Shown one piece after another: positions 17,294 to 25,489 of a stretch of DNA of 64,000 nucleotides. The stretch is from Saccharopolyspora rhizosphaerae (lineage in GTDB: Bacteria > Actinomycetota > Actinomycetes > Mycobacteriales > Pseudonocardiaceae), in contig NZ_RSAA01000010.1 in the NCBI RefSeq assembly GCF_003931915.1, positions 152,753 through 216,752 on the forward strand. Reading direction: 5' to 3'. Position numbers and translations under genes: made by a program. Each line of letters begins with the position of its first letter. Position 1 is the stretch's first letter. The notes beneath the pieces were generated by a model that worked only from the letters and a program-made list of their open reading frames with translations, was not told where the DNA came from and ran no database searches.

Positions 17294-18262
17294 TCAGAGC
17301 ACCAGGTTCGAGCAGTCGTCGTTCACCGGCACGTGGTCGTCCCGGGCGAACAGCCCGTCCGACGCCAGAGCGGTTTCGAACGGTTCGAGGTGCCCGAAGT
17401 CGAGCCCCGTCCGGTCACGCAGGTGTGCCAGCGGGACGCGGTAGGTGCCTGCGTCGAAGAGCGCCTCGAACCCCAGCACGTCCTCGATCAGCCGCGCTTG
17501 CTCCAGCACGTAACCGGACACCGAGAGACCGGCACCCGTTTTGCAGTAGGCGATGAGCTTCCAGAACGCCAAGGGCAGGCGGACACCCTTGTACAGCGGG
17601 TCGTCCTCGCTCATCACCGGTCCGGTGAACACCGTGACCTTCCTGTCCTCCAGCTCGGCGTGCTCGAGGATGAAGTCCTCCAAGCCCAACCAGAGATCCT
17701 TCCCCTGGTTGAACTTCTCGTGCTGGGGTGAGCAGTTGGTGAAGTGGAACGTGTCGTCGTTCGCCCGCGCCGCCTCGGCGCCCCACACCGGGTCCAGACG
17801 CCGGACCAGGTGACCTCGGTCCAGGGCGTTCCGCAGGTACAGGGATTCGCCGATCTGCTCGGATTCCGCGATGCGCGGATCCAGGTACCACGCGTCCCGC
17901 CGTCGACCGACGCGGGCGCTCTCAGCACCGTCGATGTTGACCACGGTGTAGTAGGCGAGCTGCCGCCGGCGGTTCACCACGACGCTGAAGTGCGTGTACG
18001 GGAGGACCGTCGGGTCCTCCCCAGCAGGCGCGGCGCTGTTCTTCGCCGCGTTGCGGCGTTGCTCGTCGGAGAGTTCCGGCAGCGCTACTTCCGGCCCGAG
18101 GAAGGCGGGGTCGTAACCGGTGCAGCCGTCGTAGTAGGGGCGGGGGCGGACGAGTTCGGGGAACGGTCTCGCGACGTGGGCCCTCGGAGCTGTTCCGTCC
18201 GATTCCTCCACTTCCACCGTGATGGTGAGCGGAATGCTCAGCTCGATCGGCGAAGAGTGCAT
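17294..18262 (-). CDS. DNA/RNA non-specific endonuclease (NUC1 family)
   Basis: A 322-residue protein from the ATG at 18262. The catalytic block LDRGHLVRR (about residue 148, the DRGH motif with the general-base His) and FTNCSPQHEKFNQGKDLWLG (about 175, with the Mg-binding Asn) place it in the Serratia/EndoG nuclease family, which cuts single- and double-stranded nucleic acid. Unlike Serratia nuclease it has no signal peptide: the N-terminus starts HSSPIELSIPLTITVEVEES. It may be delivered by another route, be held inactive, or act inside the cell. It is followed by the 68-residue peptide gene. Confidence 0.9.
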   Translation of the reverse strand: MHSSPIELSIPLTITVEVEESDGTAPRAHVARPFPELVRPRPYYDGCTGYDPAFLGPEVALPELSDEQRRNAAKNSAAPAGEDPTVLPYTHFSVVVNRRRQLAYYTVVNIDGAESARVGRRRDAWYLDPRIAESEQIGESLYLRNALDRGHLVRRLDPVWGAEAARANDDTFHFTNCSPQHEKFNQGKDLWLGLEDFILEHAELEDRKVTVFTGPVMSEDDPLYKGVRLPLAFWKLIAYCKTGAGLSVSGYVLEQARLIEDVLGFEALFDAGTYRVPLAHLRDRTGLDFGHLEPFETALASDGLFARDDHVPVNDDCSNLVL

Positions 18263-18601
18263 GATCGCGCCTTCTGGTCGAGGTCGTAGAACGCCGCTTC
18301 CAGCGGGTTCCGACTTCATGGTGCGGCGGCTCGCGAGGTGACCGGAATGGGCCTGGCGGCCCACGAGGTGCTCAACTTCGCCGTGCTGACGGCCCATGGC
18401 CGCCCCGGACGCATCGCACCGGTTCACCTCCGAGGAGGACCATTGGCCATGTTGTCGCAGGTCGTAGCGACGATAGCCTGAATCCGCGCCCGACTGGAGG
18501 ACCACGTGGTGGGGCGAAGAAGAGCGGTGCTCAGCGCCACTGGAACCGGCGTGCTCCGGCGGCTCACCGCAGCGCGGCCGCATCGGCCTGGGTGGTTCAC
18601 C

Positions 18602-19306
18602 ATGATCGAGATCGTCGTCGTGGCCCCGACCAGGTTCTACCGGGAAGGGCTGGTCCTCATCCTGCGCCACATCGGCGACTTCGAGGTGGTCGACGCGGTC
18701 TCCCGGCCGGAGGACGTCGCCCTCGCGCCGACGGAACACCCGCGCGGCGTGGTCCTCTTCGACGTGACGGGCGTGCCCGACGGTCCTGGTGCGGTGAGCT
18801 GCCTGGCGGCCCACCACCCCGGGTGGCAGATCGTCGTGCTGGGTGTTCCTGAGGACGAAGCCGACATCATCGCCTACGCGGAGATGGGCGCTGCGGGCTA
18901 CCTGACGCGGGAGCAGTCGATCGGCGAGCTCGGGCACACCATCGACAGCGCCGCAACGGGCGAGTTGCGCTGCTCCCCTCGGGTGGCCGCCGCCCTGAGC
19001 CACCGGGTAGCGGAGTTGTCCGCCGAACTGCAGCCCAGCGGCCGGTTCGAGGTGTTGAGCCAGCGAGAGGTCGAGATCGTCCAGCTGCTGGAGCAGGGGC
19101 TGTCGAACCAGGAGATCTCCCGTCGGTTGTGCATCGCCCTGGCGACCGCGAAGAACCACGTGCACAACATCCTCGCCAAGCTGGACCTGCGGGACAGGGC
19201 GGACGTGGCGGCGTGGGCGCGACGCCAACGCCTCGACCACTCCGTGGTGCTTCCCTGGGCCGGCGGCCGGGTGCCGTTGAACCCCGTCACCGGCCACGTC
19301 CGGTGA
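18602..19306 (+). CDS. NarL/LuxR-type response regulator with atypical receiver
   Basis: A 234-residue protein from the ATG at 18602. The N-terminal 125 residues have a receiver fold with Asp54 in VVLFDVTG, but the usual acidic pair near residue 8 is replaced by Ala-Pro (VVVAPTRFYREG), so normal Mg-dependent phosphorylation is unlikely. The C-terminal LuxR helix-turn-helix is intact: LSQREVEIVQLLEQGLSNQE and TAKNHVHNILAKL. No histidine kinase gene is close. It is divergent from the nuclease gene and may control it. Confidence 0.88.
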   Translation: MIEIVVVAPTRFYREGLVLILRHIGDFEVVDAVSRPEDVALAPTEHPRGVVLFDVTGVPDGPGAVSCLAAHHPGWQIVVLGVPEDEADIIAYAEMGAAGYLTREQSIGELGHTIDSAATGELRCSPRVAAALSHRVAELSAELQPSGRFEVLSQREVEIVQLLEQGLSNQEISRRLCIALATAKNHVHNILAKLDLRDRADVAAWARRQRLDHSVVLPWAGGRVPLNPVTGHVR

Positions 19307-19425
19307 ACCGACGAGTGCCCAGCTGGGCCCCAGCCCGCAGGATGAACACCTCCTGGAGCCGCCTGCTCATGTCCCCGCGGTGGTGACGACCGCATGCTGG
19401 AAGCGGGGTGAGGAGGCTCTGCAGC

Positions 19426-19752
19426 GTGAACACCAAGATCTTCCTGATCGGCATGCCTCGTCTGATGCGCGAGATCATCGCCAGGGCGGTCGAACAGCAC
19501 CCGGAGCTCGTCGTGGTCGGTGAGCGCGCACAGGACGCGGACCGGCTCCTCGAAGCGATCGACGAGGCGGGAGCGAACACCGTCATCCTCGACGTGGCTC
19601 CGCCAACCTCCGCCGAAGTGCTGGTGCGGTTGTTCGAACAGCGCCCGAGAACGGTGCTGGTGGTCGTGCGCGACGGCCGTGAGGTGTTCCGCTGCGAGCC
19701 GCTCGGCGAGCTGTCCCCGCAGGCGCTCGTCCGAGCCGCGCAGTCACCGTGA
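19426..19752 (+). CDS. Stand-alone receiver-like protein
   Basis: A 108-residue protein; the GTG at 19426 has AGGAGG at 19411-19416. It looks like the receiver domain of the regulator just upstream: IFLIGMPRLMREIIARAVEQ at the start, ANTVILDVAPP around the phospho-acceptor position and VLVVVRDGREVF after it. It too lacks the acidic pair and ends before any DNA-binding domain. It may modulate the neighbouring LuxR protein or be a product of duplication. 119 bases separate it from that gene. Confidence 0.65.
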   Translation: MNTKIFLIGMPRLMREIIARAVEQHPELVVVGERAQDADRLLEAIDEAGANTVILDVAPPTSAEVLVRLFEQRPRTVLVVVRDGREVFRCEPLGELSPQALVRAAQSP

Positions 19753-19806
19753 AGGACAACGACGCACCGGGGTCCGTAGGCTTGGAGCGTGGAGGTGGAG
19801 CAGGAC

Positions 19807-20121
19807 ATGACCCGGGTGGACTTCCACCGCTCAGGTGGACTCTTCGCCGGCGACGTGCTGGGGATCTCGGTGCTGCTCGACCAGCTCGACGAGCGATCAC
19901 GCCACGAGCTCGAAGACGCCCTGGAGCAGGCGGACGTCGCCGAGCTCGCCCGATGTTCGCCGATCACGGGCCCGGGCGCGGACACCTACCAGTACGAGGT
20001 GAGCGTGGAGCGCAGCGGCCGGCGCTTCGACGTCGTCGCGTCGCAGACCGCGGTGCCGGACCACCTCTGGCCGTTGATCGAGTGGCTCGAAGAACGCGCG
20101 CTCGACGAGCGCCGCAGGTGA
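19807..20121 (+). CDS. Emfourin-like protealysin inhibitor
   Basis: A 104-residue protein. The ATG at 19807 with GGAG upstream is preferred to the GTG at 19789. It begins VDFHRSGGLFAGDVLGISV, followed by LDERSRHELEDALEQADV and DTYQYEVSVERSGRRFDVVA, and ends PLIEWLEERAL. This matches the layout of emfourin (M4in), the slow tight-binding inhibitor of protealysin-like M4 proteases, as I know the family. The presumed target is encoded 1.3 kb away at 21393-22463. No signal peptide, as expected if it guards the cytoplasm. Confidence 0.75.
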   Translation: MTRVDFHRSGGLFAGDVLGISVLLDQLDERSRHELEDALEQADVAELARCSPITGPGADTYQYEVSVERSGRRFDVVASQTAVPDHLWPLIEWLEERALDERRR

Positions 20122-20985
20122 TCAGGCCCGGACCGGTGTCTTCTCCTCCGACTTGCGAGGCGGTTCCGGGTTCGAATCCGGGACTGCGCGCATGACCGCG
20201 GAACCGCGTGCGTCGACGAACCGCGTGAACAGCTGCTGGGCGGCTCCCAGGACGACGGCCCAGGCGATGATCTGCGCCGGCGTGTCGAGGGCGCTGAGCC
20301 CGGGCACGAACTCGCCTCGCAAGAGCACGATCCCGAGGACCGCCGTGAGAGCCCCGGTCGGCAACTTGAGCACCGCGAGAGCAACGGGCACGTTCGTGGC
20401 CGTCGGACTGCCCTTGATCTCGTGCAGGGCTCCAGCGCTGGTCACGGCGGCCGAGATCAACCCGGCCAGTTCAACCAGGAGGTAGTCCCCGGCTCTCGGG
20501 GAATCTTCCGTCGGACACGCGACCGTGGCGGCCGCCGGCGGGATGGGCGGCTCGGGGGAGAAGCACAGGGGAAGCGCTGTGGGGAACGCGAACCCGAGGA
20601 GCGCGATCAGGAAGGCGATGCCGAACAACCCGGCGGTCCACTTGTACACCAGGTAGTTGAAGCTCCGTTCGCGGATCACTTCGTCCTCCCGCACGCGGTA
20701 GGCGGCACGGATGGCGTCGGCGATCGTTCGTCGCTGGAGGGTGGTGGGGACCTTCCCGTTGCCCTCTGGGACACCTCTTCTCGCTTGTTGTGGGATGAAC
20801 CAGCTGGCCGGACGGGTGTGGGTCTCCACCCACTCCACGATGGCCTTCCGACGGTGATCGTGGGGAGGGAGGTTGCTTTCGACCACCTCTGTGAGGTCGG
20901 GCAGCATGGCCCTCACGTCTTGACGCGGAGCGACCTGCAGCAGCAACGCGTGCGCGGCATCCATGTTCGCCAACGCACCGTCCAC
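20122..20985 (-). CDS. Membrane protein, C-terminal and main part (probably continuous with 20990-21274)
   Basis: About 287 residues from a GTG at 20985; the frame is open to 21036. Residues 1-110 are soluble and helical (DGALANMDAAHALLLQVAP, RQDVRAMLPDLTEVVESNLP); then come four to five membrane helices (AGLFGIAFLIALLGFAFPTA, YLLVELAGLISAAVTSAGAL, ALTAVLGIVLLRG, IIAWAVVLGAAQQLFTRFVD) and a basic tail. The soluble part looks like the continuation of the short gene just upstream, one base out of frame. The family is unknown; it resembles actinobacterial proteins with a helical cytosolic part and a membrane end. No good ribosome site precedes 20985. Confidence 0.6.
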   Translation of the reverse strand: MDGALANMDAAHALLLQVAPRQDVRAMLPDLTEVVESNLPPHDHRRKAIVEWVETHTRPASWFIPQQARRGVPEGNGKVPTTLQRRTIADAIRAAYRVREDEVIRERSFNYLVYKWTAGLFGIAFLIALLGFAFPTALPLCFSPEPPIPPAAATVACPTEDSPRAGDYLLVELAGLISAAVTSAGALHEIKGSPTATNVPVALAVLKLPTGALTAVLGIVLLRGEFVPGLSALDTPAQIIAWAVVLGAAQQLFTRFVDARGSAVMRAVPDSNPEPPRKSEEKTPVRA

Positions 20986-20989
20986 CGCA

Positions 20990-21274
20990 CTACCACGCCA
21001 CAACCAGCGCGCCGAGCACAGCGTTCTCGGCAACATCCAGATGGCTTTCCGCGTCCTTCAGAAGCACACGATTGCCGGCATTGCCGGCCGAGGTCGGTGT
21101 CTGGTCGCGAACGAACTCCGCGAGTGTGCGCAACTCGCGGATGTGGGCGAGAGTTCGCTGGGCCCAGGGCCAACGGCGCACGAAGTGGTTCTGCTCATCA
21201 CGTCTCCACGTCAGCCTTGGTTCCGCTGCACCTTCCTGGACGCGCACCTGCTGCGCATCGTTCACCGTGGTCAC
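20990..21274 (-). CDS. N-terminal part of the split membrane protein
   Basis: A 94-residue frame that starts at a GTG (21274) with an excellent GGGAGGTGAG ribosome site. It is helical and soluble (RRWPWAQRTLAHIRELRTL, then LLKDAESHLDVAENAVLGAL) and stops at a TAG at 20990-20992. A shift of one base around 20995-21010 would join it to the larger frame at 20122-20985, giving one protein of about 385 residues with a good start. It may be a true frameshift mutation, a sequencing error or two coupled genes. Confidence 0.6.
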   Translation of the reverse strand: MTTVNDAQQVRVQEGAAEPRLTWRRDEQNHFVRRWPWAQRTLAHIRELRTLAEFVRDQTPTSAGNAGNRVLLKDAESHLDVAENAVLGALVVAW

Positions 21275-21392
21275 TGTCGCTCACCTCCCTCCTTCGGGTT
21301 GCCTCCTTGGGTTCCTCTTGTTGGCCCCCGCGATCTCCTAGCTCGAGCCTCCGCACCCTTCCGCCAAGGCCGAAGCTCGTGCACCACTCCCC

Positions 21393-22463
21393 CTACAGCT
21401 CCACGCCGACGGCGTTCCAGCCGTGCGCGACGGCATCGGCTTCGGTGCTGTTCGCGCCGTACATCTGGGTGGCGACGCGGTGGTTGAGCCGGGCGAAGCG
21501 GCGGAAGTCGCTGTTCGGCCGCAGTTGCGGGTGGCCGAGCGTTGCGTAGTGGATCCGACCCGCGCGCTCCCACGAGAACCCGCCGAGAGCGATGGCTGTC
21601 TCGTAGAAGGCCCTGTTCGGGATGCCGGAGTTGATGTGCACGCCGCGGTTGTCCTCCAGGGTGATGACCAAGTCCTTCATGTGCGCGGGTTGCCTGTCCT
21701 TGCCCAGCTTCGGGTCGTCGTAGGCGGTGCCCGGGTCCTTCATGGATCGCAGCGCCCTCCCCTGGACTCCCTCGGCGAGGATCTCCGCGCCCACCAGCCA
21801 ATCGGCATCCTCCGCCGTCTGGCCTAGCAACCACTGGTGGACCATCACGCCGAAGACGTCCGCGAGGTGCTCGTTGAGCGCGCCGGACTCGCCTTGGTAC
21901 ACCAGCGGCCCGTCGCACTGGATGACACCGTGCCCGAGCTCGTGAGCGGCCACCGTCAGCGATTTCGTCATGCGCGTGAACCAGGTGCCGCTACCGTCCC
22001 CGAAGAGCATCTGGTCGCCGTCCCAGAACGCGTTGTCGACGTTCTTTCCGTAGTGGACGACCCCGTCGAGGGTCATGCCCGCGTTGTCGATCGAGTTCCG
22101 CGCGAGCACCTCGAACAGGAACGTCCAGGTGTGTCCGAAGTGGTCGTACGCCTCGTCGACCGCTGCATCGCCGACAGGAGGGTCGCCCTCCTTGCGGACG
22201 ATCGGCGCCCCGGTGTCGCGGGTGTTCTTCGCGTCGCGGATGATGCGGTCGACAGCCGGTTCTCGCAGGCCTTGGGTGGCCACCACCGCCGGGCCGGCCG
22301 CCATGCGTGCGGCTTCGGCCTGCGACCGCGCGGAACGCAGCGTTGTGGACACCGCCAACGTGTTCAGCGCGGCTTCCCGCTCTTCGGCATCGCCTTGCTT
22401 GGCGATCTCCACCAAGACGTAGTCGGGGATCAAGCACTGGATCGGGTGACGGGAGGTGTTCAT
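21393..22463 (-). CDS. Protealysin-like M4 metalloprotease
   Basis: A 356-residue protein from the ATG at 22463 behind GGAAGG. Residues 1-45 match a protealysin-type propeptide (CLIPDYVLVEIAKQGDAEER), without a signal peptide. The catalytic domain has HELGH at about 175, the third zinc ligand in GALNEHLADVFG, and the transition-state His in DNRGVHINSGIPNRAFYETA at about 272. It therefore belongs to the thermolysin family, protealysin branch, whose members mature by self-cleavage and act inside the producer or on host or competitor proteins. The emfourin-like gene nearby encodes the likely inhibitor. Confidence 0.93.
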   Translation of the reverse strand: MNTSRHPIQCLIPDYVLVEIAKQGDAEEREAALNTLAVSTTLRSARSQAEAARMAAGPAVVATQGLREPAVDRIIRDAKNTRDTGAPIVRKEGDPPVGDAAVDEAYDHFGHTWTFLFEVLARNSIDNAGMTLDGVVHYGKNVDNAFWDGDQMLFGDGSGTWFTRMTKSLTVAAHELGHGVIQCDGPLVYQGESGALNEHLADVFGVMVHQWLLGQTAEDADWLVGAEILAEGVQGRALRSMKDPGTAYDDPKLGKDRQPAHMKDLVITLEDNRGVHINSGIPNRAFYETAIALGGFSWERAGRIHYATLGHPQLRPNSDFRRFARLNHRVATQMYGANSTEADAVAHGWNAVGVEL

Positions 22464-22783
22464 GGCATTCCTTCCTCGGCGGCGCGTCCACGCCGTGGCA
22501 CGGATGTCCGACATCGCGTGGGAGCAGCTGCGCACTGGATCCTGTCCGTGGCCTGGAACGAGTCCGTGCGTGCCCCACAGCCCAGGCATGTCGAGAACCG
22601 CAACGGGCGACAACTGCAGAAGTGGAGCAACAGCAGAGGCTCCAGGCGCGTCACCTCGCGGTGCAAGCACGGGAGGGGTTCCGACCCACCACCTGTCGTC
22701 CCCGCCGAAGCCCGTTCCCGCGATCAGTTCCGTGGCTTCAGGTCGACTCGCCCAGCCTGGGCCGTGGGAAACGCTGCTGAGGC

Positions 22784-23110
22784 TCAGCACGCGCCGTTCT
22801 GCTGCGGGATGCAGATCTTCTGACCCGGGCGGATCACGTCAGGATCGGTGATGTGGTTGTAGTAGGCGAGCTCCTCCCACTTCACCCGGTGCCGCTCACC
22901 GATTTCCGACAACGTGTCGCCTCGCCGCACCGTGTAGACCTCGCACACCGGTCGACCACGGGTGAGGCGCACTTCCTGCCCCGGGAAGATCTCGTCCGGG
23001 TCAGGGATGTGGTTGAGGCGTTGGAGCTCCTCCCACGGAACGTGGAACCACCTCCCGATCTCCGAGAGCGTGTCGCCCCTCTGCACGGTGTAGGTGTTGC
23101 AATCCACCAT
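22784..23110 (-). CDS. Double LysM-domain protein without signal peptide
   Basis: A 108-residue protein from the ATG at 23110 (GGGAGGA upstream). Two LysM repeats fill it: YTVQRGDTLSEIGRWFHVPW at residues 7-50 and YTVRRGDTLSEIGERHRVKW at 59-102, each ending in a PGQ motif. LysM binds peptidoglycan or chitin-like glycans. No signal peptide, membrane helix or catalytic domain is present, so it may be a structural piece of a larger particle, be exported in an unusual way or act after lysis. It precedes the M4 protease gene on the same strand by 320 bases. Confidence 0.88.
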   Translation of the reverse strand: MVDCNTYTVQRGDTLSEIGRWFHVPWEELQRLNHIPDPDEIFPGQEVRLTRGRPVCEVYTVRRGDTLSEIGERHRVKWEELAYYNHITDPDVIRPGQKICIPQQNGAC

Positions 23111-23226
23111 GATGTCCTCCCCCTCGGCCTCGTTCGAGGCGCTCTGCTGCCGACGTGCGGTCGATTCCAGTAGGGCGCAGACCAGACCCGGTGAGCAATG
23201 GACCGCCGGGTCCACCAGGGGCCCAT

Positions 23227-23415
23227 TCACTCCCCACCGGGAACGCGGTGGCATCGTGGGTCGATCTCCCGCAGTCGGGCGACGAGCCCTGCGACCTGCG
23301 CCACACCAGGGTGGTGGGCAAACCGCACCCCCACCCTGAGTGCGCCCTCCCAGAACTCCCGTCCCATTCCGTCGCCATACCCGGGTCGTGGGCTGGGATC
23401 GGCGAGCGAGATCAC
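23227..23415 (-). CDS. Possible small protein (62 aa), unknown
   Basis: From a GTG at 23415 the frame reads REFWEGALRVGVRFAHHPGV and AQVAGLVARLREIDP, which looks protein-like with about 80 percent G/C in third positions. The ribosome site is weak and no family is recognised. It could be a remnant. Confidence 0.25.
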   Translation of the reverse strand: MISLADPSPRPGYGDGMGREFWEGALRVGVRFAHHPGVAQVAGLVARLREIDPRCHRVPGGE

Positions 23416-24244
23416 GATCCCGTGTGCGGACCGCGGTCTTCGGGCCTTCTTCGGCGTCGAGGAGGCACAGGGCCGAGCAGGCGAGTCGCCAGCTCCTTCG
23501 AGACCCGACATCTGCACTACCGTCCCTGCAGCTGTCGGACGCGCGACCGCTCTCCACGTCCCCGCCACGCGGCGGTGTCACGACCGACCGGACGAGCGGT
23601 GTGACGTGCAGGAGGCGTGAACCCGTCGAGCACGAGCGACCACCTCCGGTGCCGGCGACGAGGAACTCCCGATCTTGAAGGGAGTCACCGGATTCGGTCG
23701 AACGCGCCATCGATGCGCCACCGGCGCTCGATCAAGCTCGGGCAACCGCACGCGACGGACGGCACCACGCATGAGGATCGAGCGGCACGGACGTCTGCCG
23801 AGCGGAGCCTGCCGAGGCCTGCGGGTCGGGCGTGGGGTTCAAGCCCGGGCGCGGTCGGACCAGGCCCCCGATCGCGCCCGGACTTGATGGTTCCCCCCGT
23901 GCCGACGACGTGTCGGCGTTGTCCCCACGACCGGGGGGAAGCTCGTACTCGCGCGGCACGCCGTCGCAGTTCCTGCGACCGGGCCGAGCGGGCATCGGAA
24001 GCGTTCGCCGCTCCCGAGAGACCAGGCCAGCCTGGCGTGAGAAGAGATCTCGCCCTCGTGGCCGGATTTCCACGTGCGGGCGGCACGACGAGAGGGCTGC
24101 GAGTGGCTTTTTCGCGGTCGCGGAGCGAGCATCCGCGCCAACTCAAACACCTCGCTCATCCCGTTCGAACCACACAACTCGCACGTTCCGCGCAAGGCTA
24201 GCGCGGCTAATGCGCACAGCACAAACAACTCATACATTCGAGTT
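23416..24244. other. Gene-poor stretch upstream of the BldC-like gene
   Basis: About 830 bases with no supported gene; open frames are of mixed composition and lack start signals. AACTC occurs at 24140-24144, 24176-24180 and 24227-24231, with an inverted GAGTT at 24240-24244 directly before the next ATG. Confidence 0.4.
24233..24244 (+). promoter_or_regulatory. Possible leaderless promoter of the BldC-like gene
   Basis: TACATT at 24233-24238 would serve as a -10 box only seven bases before the ATG, and no ribosome site is visible, which together suggest a leaderless transcript. The flanking AACTC-N8-GAGTT (24227-24244) may be an autoregulatory site. Confidence 0.35.
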
Positions 24245-24439
24245 ATGTCGAACAAGGAACCGCTGCTCACCAGCGCACAGGTCGCCCGCGAGCTTGGGGT
24301 CGCGGCCGGCACTGTCGCCCGTTGGGTGCGTGCCGGCTGGCTCACGGCCACGAGCACTACGGCAGGCGGGCAAAGCAGGTTCCTGCTCTCCGAGGTGAAA
24401 GAGCAGCTCAAAGCCCGCCACCTCGAGCGCGACACCTGA
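24245..24439 (+). CDS. BldC-like MerR-type DNA-binding protein (64 aa)
   Basis: A 64-residue protein made only of a MerR-like winged helix: LLTSAQVARELGVAAGTVAR, WVRAGWLTATSTTAGG and FLLSEVKEQL. Size and layout match BldC, the small developmental regulator of Streptomyces, which binds direct repeats head to tail. The typical GGHRRY wing is GGQSRF here, so it is a paralogue and not clearly BldC itself. No effector domain. A strong intrinsic terminator follows, so it is monocistronic. Confidence 0.8.
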   Translation: MSNKEPLLTSAQVARELGVAAGTVARWVRAGWLTATSTTAGGQSRFLLSEVKEQLKARHLERDT

Positions 24440-24461
24440 CCGAGACACCAGTTCGGTCGAT

Positions 24462-24496
24462 CCGGGGCGGCTCAGCAGAGCCGCCCCGGGCTTTTT
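24462..24496 (+). terminator. Intrinsic terminator after the BldC-like gene
   Basis: A perfect 12-base stem (CCGGGGCGGCTC at 24462-24473 with GAGCCGCCCCGG at 24478-24489) and AGCA loop is followed by GCTTTTT. It is the clearest rho-independent terminator in the window. Confidence 0.9.
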
Positions 24497-24867
24497 CCCA
24501 AGATCACCCGAAGAGCGCAATGGGAACGGCCCAGACCCGCGGGATTTGCACGGTGGACATCCGAGCAGTCGCGTCCTCGGCATGTGCGTCAATCACATGC
24601 TGAATGGGCTGGAGTTCCGTTGCACGGCAACGGCAGCAAGTTGCGTTCGCGACCGTTGATCTCGCAATTCTCCGGAAACGCCGACGCGGCGCAACTGGAG
24701 CCAATCCGCTGGTCCGGCGAGAATCGAAGCCTACGCGTCCGGTTCTGCAGAACCCTGTGAGGACGGGCCTCGTTCGTTCAGCCGAGGCTGACCCTTTCCC
24801 GAAGAAGGAGATCAACAGCAGGTTCCCACCGCTGCGGGGAGCGACGAGAGTCAGGCGCGAGGTCGCC
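24497..24867. other. Intergenic stretch without recognised gene
   Basis: Lies between the terminator and the 3' end of the PadR gene. GC content is lower than the surroundings. No gene, tRNA or repeat recognised. Confidence 0.4.
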
Positions 24868-25452
24868 TCAGGTGCTGTGGAGCTCGTCGAGGAGCGCGAA
24901 ACCGTCTTCGATCCACGCCAGCTCGGTGCGAGCACGCGCGATGAGCCCGTCGTAGGCGTGGACCTTGTAGCGGACGGTCAGCTCAGCCTCGCGCTCGTCC
25001 AGCTTGGCGATGCGCGCCGCCAAGGTGGGGTGGGTGCGGTCGACCAGGGTCTTCCGGGTTTCCCTGAGCATCGTCAGGTGCTCTTCCCAGTACGTCTGCT
25101 GCTGCCGCAGCTGTTCGCGCACCGCCGCCGGGTCGGCGAAGTCGAAGTACGCGGCCTTCAGGTAGGCGGGGTCTCGCTGCCGCTGGGGCGTCAGGGGCGA
25201 TTCCATCCACTCGCGGAAGGCGGCGAGCCCCTCGTCGGTGACGTGGTACTCCTTCTTGGTCCCCTTCTTCCCCCAGGGAACCTCGACCGAGGAGAGCAGC
25301 CCGTCGCGCTCCATCCGGTTGAGCTCGGGGTAGATCTGCGAATCCGGGGCGTGCCAGACGTGCGCGACCGACGTGCTGAAGCTCTTCGAGATGTCGTACC
25401 CGGTCATCGGGCGACCCGTCAGCAGCGCGATCAGCGCCCACCGCAGCGACAC
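24868..25452 (-). CDS. vanR: PadR-family regulator, probable VanR
   Basis: A 194-residue protein starting at GTG 25452 behind GAGGAGG. The N-terminal winged helix has the PadR signature (ALIALLTGRPMTGYDISKSF, then SQIYPELNRMERDGLL and KKEYHVTDEG); the C-terminal part is the Vir_act_alpha_C-type helical dimer arm (YWEEHLTMLRETRKTL). In Corynebacterium a PadR-type VanR represses vanABK and releases DNA when vanillate binds. The same arrangement here, divergent from vanA with a matching operator between, supports the same role. Confidence 0.85.
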   Translation of the reverse strand: MSLRWALIALLTGRPMTGYDISKSFSTSVAHVWHAPDSQIYPELNRMERDGLLSSVEVPWGKKGTKKEYHVTDEGLAAFREWMESPLTPQRQRDPAYLKAAYFDFADPAAVREQLRQQQTYWEEHLTMLRETRKTLVDRTHPTLAARIAKLDEREAELTVRYKVHAYDGLIARARTELAWIEDGFALLDELHST

Positions 25453-25489
25453 GACAGCCTCCTCTCCGGATCAACCACGGTATCCACCC

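Noticed and set aside
20160..20185. tRNA T-loop-like GGTTCGAATCC
   Set aside because: It lies inside the coding sequence of the membrane protein tail, the flanking T-stem does not pair properly, and no acceptor or anticodon arm can be drawn.
17034..23110. Prophage or mobile element
   Set aside because: No integrase, transposase, portal, capsid or attachment repeats were found; composition is like the surroundings.
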